The translations under genes were made by a program, and so were the position numbers. A stretch of DNA of 64,000 bases from Struthio camelus (lineage: Eukaryota > Chordata > Aves > Struthioniformes > Struthionidae), in the NCBI RefSeq assembly GCF_040807025.1, contig NC_090982.1, positions 79,525,931-79,589,930 on the forward strand, in the 5' to 3' direction. Positions 51,701 through 59,600 of this stretch are shown here, piece by piece; within the stretch, counting starts at the first letter, position 1, and every line of letters starts with the position of its first letter. The notes under the pieces are model-generated. The model searched no databases and had not been told where the DNA came from. It was given only the letters and a program-made list of their open reading frames with translations.

Positions 51701-54700
51701 ATATTTTATGGGAACGAATGCTATAAAAACACAAGATACTAATCTGCATAGTGCTATCCTTGCAGGTGTGTAGTGGCACAACAGTCTCCCTCGCACTTAT
51801 TATTTTATAACGTTTTACTTCATCTACAGCCAACTGAAACAGTTCCCGCTGACTTCATTCACTTTGGATCAGGTCCAGAGAGACTACTTACTTGTTATGG
51901 GAATTGCAAACCCAGCACACAAGGCTATAGAGCAGAAACGATCACTATGCAGGGCTTTGAAGACTGGCTCTGCTGTGAAAGTATGGGCTCCCAAAGCAGT
52001 CACACATATTATAATTGCTTTCTGCTAAAACATACACAGTGCAGTAGACAGGAAAGGCAGGCACCAGAGAGCTTTGGTTCATTTTTTATCTCCAGCTCTA
52101 GGCTTCTAATTCTAGCAGCAGTGCTGCCCTTTTCTGTTCTGCCGGTGGAAGAGCAGCAGTCAGCATAAGGAAGCCTGAACTTTGCTTTAAATAGAAGTAT
52201 TAATTGTTACATTGCCAGATAATTTTAAAGACAAAATATATCACTAGAAAATCAAACTCAAAGTTAAAGATAGAAAAAAAAAATTCATAGTAGGTCATCT
52301 AGGTAATCTTTCTGGCCAATACAGCTCTCCAACGTATAAAAGACTTCCTCATGTTTTGCCAAGCTTCACTTCAAATAGCTGGGTGCAAGGCAAGATGATC
52401 TGTCTCTTGCAAAAATGCAAGTCTTCTGTATGGAGACCGCATTCTGCTTTTAAAGAAGTCTGGGATCAGTGATCTAACTGGTCTTCTCCATCTGAAATAT
52501 GTCAAGTCTTATAGCAAGTTAAGAGATTATAACAACAAAGTAATTGTTATTTCTGTGATCAAAGAAAATAGTAGAGATGTTTAACTCATCCTGCACAAAG
52601 GCTTGGCTGGGACGGTGGAAGATTTAATAACGCATCAGTCACAGGAAGATGTCCAGGGATGAGCAAACTGCATCTTCTAAAGAGGTCCGCACCAAATCCA
52701 AGATCAAAAGAAAGAGAAATTTCATCTTAAAGGTCTGAATATTATATTAAAAATATCCTGTGGGTTATCTGAAGACCATGCTTAACAGAGGTGTGCAAGT
52801 ATGGATGGGAGCTAAACATGAAGAAGAAAAAGAAGAAATGCCGTAGCATGCATGGCATGCTAGCTTTTAGAATCCAGATGGAAGAAATCAGGAGGCCAAC
52901 AAGGTTAGACAGAAGATATGGGACAAAGCTTAACCAGTTCTGGAGAATCCTCCCAGCTAACTATTCCGAATCAACATCACAGTAAATCCTGCCCTATTTT
53001 TAGCACATTTCATCTAGAGGCTTCCAAAAATGCCTTCCAGTATTAATCAGAATGACTTGATCTAATGGTCTAACTGATGCACCCGCGAGTGCTGAGGGAG
53101 CTGGCGGATGTTATTGCTAGGCCACTCTCCATCATCTTTGAAAGGTCCTGGAGAACAGGAGAGGTGCCTGAGGACTGGAAGAAAACCAGTGTCACTCCAG
53201 TGTTCAGAAAGGGCAAGAAGGAGGAGCCAGAACCTTCAGCCAGGTCTGAAGACCTGGGTGTCCTGGTGGACAACAAGTTAAGCATGAGCCAGCAATGTGC
53301 CCTTGTGGCCAAGGAGGCCAATGGTCTCCTGGGGTGCATTAGCCAGCAGGTCGAGGGAGGTGATCCTGCCCCTCTCCTCAGCCCTGGGGAGGCCTCACCT
53401 GGAGTACTGTGTCCAGTTCTGGGCTCCCCAGGACAAGAGAGACATGATGCTACTGGAGAGAGTCCAGCGGAGGGCTACAAAAATGATGTGGGGACTGGAG
53501 CATCTCTCCTATGAAGGAGGGCTGAGAGAGCTGGGCCTGTCAGCATCTTTGTAAAAGTGTATTAGATACGAATTCATGTATTCAGAAAGACTCTAAATAG
53601 TGAAGTATGGTCCTATTCTGGACAGGAAGTCAAGAACAGCTAACACTTGCCATTCAAATTCAGTTCTGAGCAATCAAGCTTTCTGGAATGCTACTATTAT
53701 TCATAAAACTTCAGCAAACTGAATTATACTGGGAATGGAAAAAGACACCTCTCCCTTCTTCCCTCAGATTATAACCTTCATAGTGCTTGCGAGAAATCTT
53801 CCACCTTGTAGGGATTTCCACAGAGACTAGAAGTTGAAAAGAAAAAACTCATACACAGAATTTGCTAAAATTTGTTAAAGCAAGGGTTTTTGGAATGGTC
53901 CCATGAACACTTACTCAAAGGTATTGGAAAAGTGGGTCTTGGGATTCCATATACTGTATGTGTAATATTTTCTGGCTTAAAAGGAGTATGTTGTGTTTTA
54001 CAACGTGATCATTTCCATCCCCCATAGAAGTGTTTTAAAAACTCAGAGTTAAAAACCTATCATTGTTTTTATGTTATGGTAGGCAGAGAATTGTCTAGTG
54101 CCTTCACGAGGCTTCCCAGAAGAAGAGTTAAAATAACAAGACAGTTTCTAGTAGTGCAAACTACCATATAAAGCATCTTTCTGATTCAGATATCCTTTGT
54201 TATTTGAAAGAAACCAACACTATTACAGACTGCTCTGGTAATGTTTTCCAAAATTTTTAGTTCAGCAGCTCAAAGCATGTAGATTGTGGCACCATATTCA
54301 TTAGAACTACTTCATGAAGCAGAAAATCCAGAAGGATTGATGAGACAGAAAAGATCCAGAGTGAAACATCATAAGAGTGGACCGAGGTATGCATTGCTAT
54401 ATTACACAACACAACAGACCAGAAAAAAATATAGACAGAAGAAACAAGCAAACACATTCCACGCGAAAGGCATGCTACAGGACTTTCAGAGTCAAACCCA
54501 GACTGCCATGTCTTGCTGGCTGTAAAGCAACACGCCTACCCAAAACAGTTTATATGGCAATGTTACTTTTGGACATTGTTAACATCCTGTAGATCTCAAA
54601 CATCTGTGCCCGGGTGCTGCAAATGTGGGTAAGGCTCATCGTGTTTTGAAAAGAACTACTTATAAGAAGCATTTCCCCAGTATCTGATTATCAGTAGTTT

Positions 54701-56163
54701 CACTCCCTTAATGCTCTCATGGTATAGAGTGGTAACATTATCCTGACCTTACAGATGGAAAACAAAAGAACCCTGAGAAGTCACATAAGTTCGTTCGTAA
54801 GAGAGCTCTGAACAGAATTTGGGGATGAAACCCTGTGCTCATTGAAGTCCACGACCATCTAATCTCATCTGGCTGTGCAGCTCTCTAGCAACTTGTGCTG
54901 TTTGCGATACGTATATGTTACCAGATGAAACTCCCTGTCCCAGGACACAAAGCACTGGTTAGATAGTTACAGTGGTCACTTCTGGCTTTACATTCATCTA
55001 TTATTCTGTGAAGTGTGATTTGTAATGCTGGCAGATGCAAGGCCTGGGATCAGAGTATTGCTTTCCAGCAATAGGGATATGACAGTTTTGTGCCCTCAGC
55101 TGCTTACAGATGTAAGGTCTAACAACAAGATCCTTTACACATGCAAATATTTTCTGCAGTTCTTGTGATTCTACTGCCACAAGTAAAGTTTTGTCTGAGA
55201 GTCCTTATTTTCTGATGCTGACATTGAATTCCTTGCACTCCTGCTGAACTTCAAAGGGAACTGAAGGGATGCAAGAATGTTCAAGATCTGGACAAAAAAA
55301 AAAAAAAAAAGATGACAAGCCAGGCATGTTATGGAAAAGGTGCTGGGGCATGGGAATAAATTGCAGGGTGACTACTTATGGGGAGATGATCCTGAGCAGA
55401 TACAATGATCAGCCTCTCTTCGCATATTTCTGCCAGAACACATCGCTATGCTGAACTCCTGTCATTAGGTACAGTATCTGTTGACCCTGCATTTTCAGAA
55501 GTCACAGGAGAGGCTAAAAATTACACGTAATTTTGAATAAAACACCAAGTTCTCTTTCTTTGTTCTCAGCCCTTTGAAACTCAAGAGCTCTGTCAAGTCA
55601 GAGTGCCAAGAATTTCACTGTAAGCTGAAAAGCTAGAAACAGAGATTTTGTGCACAAATAAGAAGCGCAAGATCTCTCAGAGCTAAGCGGTCCCAGCGCA
55701 GGAACCTCAACAAAACTTACCATGACTGACAGTAAAAAGCAGCAACGTGGTTTCTCACATCACCTGCGCACCAGCAGCCCAGCAACTCCCTGCCATGGAG
55801 GTGGTTGGGGGCAGCAGCCCAGCACCCCACAGCCTCAGTAACGCCCCACGGCTGGCCAGGCCAGACCCTCAAGGGCCACCTGTCCTGCCAGCCCCTCGGG
55901 GCAGGGACCTGCTGAGCACACACAGTGCCACAGGCCTGCCTGGGGACACACGGCCTAGGCCTCGCCGGGGCCACCAGCCTGGGCCCGGGGGCCCCTTCCG
56001 GGGCCCAGGCTGCGGGGCGGCCTCCACGCCAGCACCGCGGCCCTGGCCTACCCCAGGCCCAAGGGGCTCTTCTTCCACGTTGCCACTCACCCAAGATGCG
56101 CGTGACGCCCAGGGTGAGCTTGTCCAGGTAGGGCTTGATGCTGGTGGAGGGCTTCTCCTCCAT
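36509..56163 (-). CDS. TPGS2: TPGS2, tubulin polyglutamylase complex subunit 2 (seven coding exons)
   Basis: Non-catalytic subunit of the TTLL1-containing tubulin polyglutamylase complex, which adds glutamate chains to tubulin tails on axonemal and neuronal microtubules. In transcript order the coding exons are 56163-56091, 51080-51001, 44909-44822, 42373-42242, 40546-40433, 38906-38746 and 36751-36509. They sum to 891 nt and 296 residues (human about 300), with consistent phases. Recognisable blocks are [16 protein letters not shown] (exons 1-2), [16 protein letters not shown] (exon 3), [14 protein letters not shown] (exon 4), EKPHFDSRS (exon 5), [14 protein letters not shown] (exon 6) and [15 protein letters not shown] (exon 7). 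The family carries a SMI1/KNR4-like fold over its middle part. The C-terminal tail is Ser/Lys/Pro-rich and probably disordered. The gene starts head-to-head with KIAA1328 and ends towards AQP7. Confidence 0.95.
38746..38906 (-). CDS. TPGS2: TPGS2 coding exon 6
   Basis: 161 nt, acceptor TTTTTTCTAG and donor GTAAGA. It encodes [16 protein letters not shown] and [20 protein letters not shown], the most diagnostic TPGS2 segment. An alternative acceptor 12 nt further in (CCGCAG) would remove four residues; the chosen one keeps the length seen in human. Confidence 0.95.
39055..39240 (+). mobile_element. MIR-like SINE relic
   Basis: CATGGTTTAATGGCTAGAGC, ATGGGGGCTGAAGGGGTCTT and GGTTCTGC correspond to the tRNA-derived head of MIR. 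CCCTCACGGTGAAACGGATG corresponds to the 'cccatctgtaaaatggg' part. Located in TPGS2 intron 5. Confidence 0.55.
40433..40546 (-). CDS. TPGS2: TPGS2 coding exon 5
   Basis: 114 nt, phase 1 at both ends, acceptor TTTTTAAAG and donor GTAAGA. It encodes [20 protein letters not shown] followed by GKVCLVYK, near-identical in pattern to the mammalian exon. Confidence 0.93.
40775..41035 (-). mobile_element. old CR1 3' end
   Basis: Plus strand shows the inverted CR1 3' UTR pattern: GGCTGGAAAGGACATCAAGT, CTTCCAGTGCTGGAGATGCC, then the CTGCAGTTGAAGCACATTAC block. It lies in TPGS2 intron 4, in the same orientation as the gene. Confidence 0.65.
42242..42373 (-). CDS. TPGS2: TPGS2 coding exon 4
   Basis: 132 nt, acceptor TTATTGCAG and donor GTAATG. 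It encodes residues 81-124: [13 protein letters not shown], then [19 protein letters not shown]. The acidic end matches the acidic linker of the mammalian protein. The acceptor has a weak pyrimidine tract, but phase and homology both fit. Confidence 0.9.
43662..43776 (+). other. candidate plus-strand exon inside TPGS2 intron 3
   Basis: Bounded by an acceptor (CCTCTGCTCAG) and a perfect donor (GTAAGT). The frame is open for 38 codons: [20 protein letters not shown], then a Glu/Lys run ending FQLRQ. The Lys run comes from a GAA-rich simple repeat. The product is not recognised and no partner exon was found. Confidence 0.2.
44822..44909 (-). CDS. TPGS2: TPGS2 coding exon 3
   Basis: 88 nt, acceptor TGATTTGTAG and donor GTGAGT. 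It encodes [20 protein letters not shown] and then QMTWSVK. This is the best conserved part of the SMI1/KNR4-like core. Confidence 0.94.
46680..46707. repeat. poly-T/poly-A palindromic tract
   Basis: A T run of about 16 directly followed by an A run of about 11, able to form a perfect hairpin. In TPGS2 intron 2. Confidence 0.9.
51001..51080 (-). CDS. TPGS2: TPGS2 coding exon 2
   Basis: 80 nt, acceptor TTCCTTTTAG and donor GTGAGT, ending in phase 0. It completes Glu25 and encodes [19 protein letters not shown] up to the SWEQ block shared with mammalian TPGS2. Confidence 0.93.
52285..52425 (-). mobile_element. possible old CR1-like relic
   Basis: The stretch with GTCATCTAGGTAATCTTTCT, CCAATACAGCTCTCC and CAAGCTTCACTTCAAATAGC follows the order of an ancient CR1 3' end. 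Similarity is weak. Confidence 0.3.
53073..53545 (+). mobile_element. CR1 LINE fragment with internal deletion
   Basis: Plus orientation. It begins at the [17 protein letters not shown] block, runs to KKEEP and then jumps at about 53230 to [19 protein letters not shown]. All catalytic RT motifs between are lost, yet the frame stays open for 145 codons. It stops after the [13 protein letters not shown] segment and lacks the 3' UTR. It lies in TPGS2 intron 1, opposite to the gene. Confidence 0.9.
54710..54850 (-). mobile_element. MIR-like SINE relic
   Basis: CATTATCCTGACCTTACAGA, TGGAAAACAAAAGAACCCTG, GAGAAGTCACATAAGTTCG and GGATGAAACCCTGTGCTC follow the inverted MIR core in order. Confidence 0.5.
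56091..56163 (-). CDS. TPGS2: TPGS2 coding exon 1
   Basis: ATG at 56163-56161, 24 codons plus one base, donor GTGAGT. It encodes [11 protein letters not shown] followed by a segment close to the family's KLTLGITRIL. It lies at the edge of the GC-rich shared promoter. Confidence 0.92.
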
Positions 56164-56250
56164 CCTTTGCAGGCCCCGGCCCGGCTCCCGTCACCATCAA
56201 CTCCCAGGCACGACCAGCACAGGAGTTAGGGGGTGGTGTAGGTGTGTAAA

Positions 56251-56270
56251 GGGGGGGGGGGGGGGGGGGG
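56251..56270. repeat. G20 homopolymer
   Basis: Twenty consecutive G on the plus strand, about 90 bp upstream of the TPGS2 ATG. It could form a quadruplex; its length is uncertain in any assembly. Confidence 0.9.
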
Positions 56271-56322
56271 ATTGACCCTTTTTGTCCCTCCTTCCACCTT
56301 GTAGCCGCGGCTGCGCCGCCAG

Positions 56323-56341
56323 GAGCCCTGGGAGGTGTAGT
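56323..56341 (-). promoter_or_regulatory. ZNF143-like motif, partial
   Basis: The minus strand reads ACTACACCTCCCAGGGCTC. The first 14 bases match the ZNF143 consensus and the 3' part diverges. Confidence 0.5.
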
Positions 56342-56396
56342 TCTCCTGGCCACCGCCCCGCTCAGCCTATGGAAGGAGCGATGCGAGAGGAGGCCT

Positions 56397-56412
56397 CATG
56401 GGATCGGTAGTT
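56397..56412 (-). promoter_or_regulatory. ZNF143-like motif, weak
   Basis: The plus strand reads CATGGGATCGGTAGTT, resembling the inverted consensus TGGGAnnTGTAGT with one mismatch in the core. Confidence 0.35.
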
Positions 56413-56451
56413 CCTTGGGCACGCGACCCGCCGTCAGCGGCCGCTCGGAGG

Positions 56452-56470
56452 ACTACACCTCCCAGAATGC
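56452..56470 (+). promoter_or_regulatory. ZNF143/SBS motif, consensus match
   Basis: ACTACACCTCCCAGAATGC fits the known ZNF143 (STAF) consensus ACTACAnnTCCCAGMATGC at every fixed position. It lies between the two divergent starts, where this factor typically acts. Confidence 0.75.
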
Positions 56471-56582
56471 CCCTCTCCTCCGCCTGCCGCGGGGACCTCC
56501 GACTCGGCGGCCCCCAGCTGCGGCAGGGCGACGCCGGGCGCGGGTAGCCAATGGGCTGCGAGAGCTGGGGGGGCGGCGGGGG

Positions 56583-56602
56583 GCACTCTGGGAGTGGCGG
56601 TT
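56583..56602 (-). promoter_or_regulatory. ZNF143-like motif, weak
   Basis: The plus strand reads GCACTCTGGGAGTGGCGGTT, similar to the inverted consensus GCATTCTGGGAnnTGTAGT with a few changes. It ends 8 bp before the KIAA1328 ATG. Confidence 0.35.
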
Positions 56603-56606
56603 GTTT

Positions 56607-56617
56607 CAAGATGGCGG
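56607..56617 (+). promoter_or_regulatory. YY1-type motif over the KIAA1328 start codon
   Basis: CAAGATGGCGG matches the known YY1 element AAGATGGCGGC, which often sits just downstream of TSSs and overlaps the ATG in TATA-less promoters. Confidence 0.55.
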
Positions 56618-56662
56618 AGGTGGCTGCCGGGCCGAGCGGAGGCGTTTACTGGAGCGGGGATA
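56611..56662 (+). CDS. KIAA1328: KIAA1328 coding exon 1
   Basis: The ATG sits in CAAGATGGCGG. The exon encodes MAEVAAGPSGGVYWSGD plus one base and stops at a weak donor GTATCC. It is placed 447 bp from the TPGS2 start on the opposite strand. Confidence 0.7.
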
Positions 56663-59600
56663 GTATCCTTCCGCGGGGGAGAATCCTTCCGAGGCTGCGG
56701 TCGGGACAGATGCCTTCCCCCGCGGGTCGCTGAGCCGGCGGGCTTGAGGCCTGGGGGAGCGGGAGGGGGCAGGCGACCCGCAGGAGGCCTGGGGCTGTGC
56801 CGGCCGGTGTGATGGGGAAACTGAGGCAGGGGCCGAGTCTGGCCGGCGGAGTGTAGGTGTGGGCCAGGGCAGGGACCGTGCTGTGGAGGAGGCTGGAGAG
56901 CTGGGTGCGGCCCGGGCACCCTGTGGGGTTTTGTGGCTGAGGGCCATCGTGCTGGCAGCTCAGCCAAGAGAGAGTGCGGAGGAGCCCAGCCTGGGGAATG
57001 GGTTGGCTGTGGGCCTATGTGTGCTGGGAGTGGAGTTGTGTGAGACTTCAGGCCAAAGGTGTCTCGCAGGAGGTGGGAGGGCTGGATGTCCTGCTTGTGT
57101 GTGGCTTAGCACTTAAGGACTTGGGGGAGGTCAAGGATATAGGGGAGCTAGATTCAGGTTGTGGAAATGAAGAGAGTCGACAGAGAGAGGTGAGGAAACT
57201 GTGACTGGAAGTTCTGGTGCCAAGCAAAAGGTGTGTGCTTTTTGTGACTGGCATAAAAGCTTAACTTTGAGGCTTAAGACCTCGGAAAACCCTGGAGGGG
57301 ACTTGGAGGCTGGAGTGTCTGTGAGAGTGAAAGTTGGAGGCTGTGTGGCTCGGTCTACAGGAAATGTGGAAATGCTGGTTGTGGGAGCTTAAACTGGGCC
57401 GGACATGTAGCTGGAGTAGGTGGTGGTGGTGAGGTGTGTTCAACCTGCAAAAACCTGGCTAGAGAGATGGGCTTACATGGTTTAGAGAACCAGAAGAAAT
57501 TGACTTTGATGCTCCAGCTTGCATGGCTGAGCTGGAGGCTCAGCTTCCTGGACGTGTTAGGGTGGAACCGGCAGTCTTGCCGGACAGAGACTCAGGAGAT
57601 AAAGATTTAGGTATGGATATAGGGACTTGTGGTATCACTCTGGCTGGCACTGGGAGTAGGGTTCCAGCATCAGCCAGAAGTGATTCGAAAGAAGGGAGTG
57701 TGTGTGTGCGCTTATGTATATATGTTTGATTGCATATCCACTGCCAACCAATGGGTGAGTGAAATGGGCCATCCATCCGATCAACTGTGTTTAGGGGGCA
57801 CATTGTTATAAATCTTGGAAGATTTCCCGCTTCTGTTAAAAAAATTGTCTGCAACTTTCTTTGTGGTGTGATGGGATGAGGGTTTGAAGGCACATGTTAG
57901 ACTTCTTGCTGCACTGTCGCTCTTCTGGTCTGTTGTGGAAATATTGACGTAGTTACCCTGTCACTGTGCTTATACCAATTAACTACTGGGCTGACAGGTT
58001 GTCTCCAATGACTAAACACGCTGTTTTGAGCCTGGCAGAGGCCTCGAGCCTCAAGACATGCCAAGGAATAGGCATCTTTCTGATATCCATTTCTATTTTA
58101 CCTGTGTTGCCTCTGATCTTGGCAAAGTGTATATGTCCTGAGATATATATGGTGCAAGAGTAAATAATAGGGGATACCTTTTTTTTTCCTCTAAATGCTG
58201 GTTTAACAACTTTGGAAAATTGAAGTTTTTTCTGCAATTGCAGAATTAGGTATAGGATAGCAGTGCAGACTCCAGTGCTGCTCTCTTGTGCACCTCTAGC
58301 TTGCTGCAGGAGAGGAAACCAGTGCAGAGTCATAAAATGTTCAGTTTCTCTGATGCCTGTGATGACTGTCTGTACTGTTGCCTTGAACGCTAGCTGTGGT
58401 GGTAGCAGTCTTATAATGTGTACAGTCATCTCATTAGACTTGGGAGGCATGTGGCAATGGATTAGTTTTAAATGGCTGAAGCTGAGACTATCTCCAGTCT
58501 TTCACTCAGAGACAAAGATATTGGACCTGTTTATGAATCACCTCCTGAGCCACTGCAAATTTCAGCCTAGCTGATTAAGATAAATTGATCTGACTTTGGT
58601 TTATTCTATTACACTAGGTTTCAAACCTTCATGGGAGAGAGGTCCAGATAGCTGGGGGGAGTCATAGGAACAGCTCTATCTAATTTTTAATCCAGTTACT
58701 AGGTATCTGTCCACAGCAGCAGTAATACTGGAACCAGCATTCAAAAGCTGAATGCTGTTCAAGCACATCTGTTTTATTTCCTGTAGCAATGTGTTGACCC
58801 ACAAATTAGCCATATGGCAGTTGAGAACGCAATTGCTGGCAGTGAAGTTTGTTGTTTCTGGTGGTAGTATGAATTGAAGACATTCTCTTCTGAATCCTGC
58901 AGATTGCTGTCATAGTTGTGGTGACACAGCTGTTTGGGCTGGGCTGTGATCCAGTCTGGGGGCTCAATCTACCTTGATGCCTTTTGGAAAGAGGGGACGC
59001 AAGGTTTTACTTTCACGGTTTGTTCAGCTTCCTGATCGGGTTCGTGGCAAATGTTGTGGCAGTTCATGACCTAGCATGCTGCAGTTTACAGGTGAGAACA
59101 GAAGTGTTTTCAGAGTACACTGAAGGAGAGAACTTTGATAGCAGTACTAGGTTAAGTTAGTCTCAAACTGTGGTCTAAGACTGATGAATGATGATTGTTA
59201 ACAGGTGATAATGTGGGCCATCATGATCACAAGTGAGCCTGTGATCCAGCTCTTATTTCCAGTGTGCCAGGTGTCAGTGGTGCGGTGGATACTGGTATTG
59301 ATTGAATTTGAAGTTGCTGTTGAGAGGTGAAAGCTTCCTAGGCTGTTGCTAATTTTCTCCTCTGTGTGGTAGCTACATCTTGAAAATCTAATTTTGTAAG
59401 TTACCGAAATAAAATTTTAGATGAAGGAAGAGTTTGGAAAAATTATAGTTCAGTTGACACAATTTGGCTTTACTGGGATGAAGACAACTGTGCAAAATCT
59501 TAAATAGATTTACTGTAAACAGAACTGAAATTACGTAATCGGGCTTATAGGTCACACTGAGAAGGCTGAGAAAAGTAAAGCAGTATAAACAAAATGATGG

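Larger units (their letters stand above)
36752..56090 (-). other. TPGS2: TPGS2 introns 1-6
   Basis: In transcript order the introns are 56090-51081, 51000-44910, 44821-42374, 42241-40547, 40432-38907 and 38745-36752. They contain CR1 and MIR relics, simple A/T tracts (about 41.04, 43.74, 46.68 and 47.73 kb) and the candidate plus-strand exon at 43.66 kb. No other coding sequence is supported. Confidence 0.8.
56170..56650. promoter_or_regulatory. bidirectional CpG-island promoter of TPGS2 and KIAA1328
   Basis: The two start codons point away from each other with 447 bp between them. The interval is GC- and CpG-rich (the island spans roughly 55.9-56.85 kb) and has no obvious TATA box. It contains at least one perfect and three weaker ZNF143-type motifs, a YY1-type motif and a G20 run. 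This is the layout expected of a shared housekeeping promoter; transcription start sites cannot be seen. Confidence 0.8.

Noticed and set aside
54286-54592. Lys/Arg-rich plus-strand frames of 71-79 codons
   Set aside because: A-rich intronic sequence, no splice context and no recognisable product.
55717-56967. Open frames of 148-177 codons around the CpG island
   Set aside because: High GC lowers stop frequency. They run through the TPGS2/KIAA1328 promoter and first exons in other frames, with Pro/Gly/Arg/Ala-rich products.
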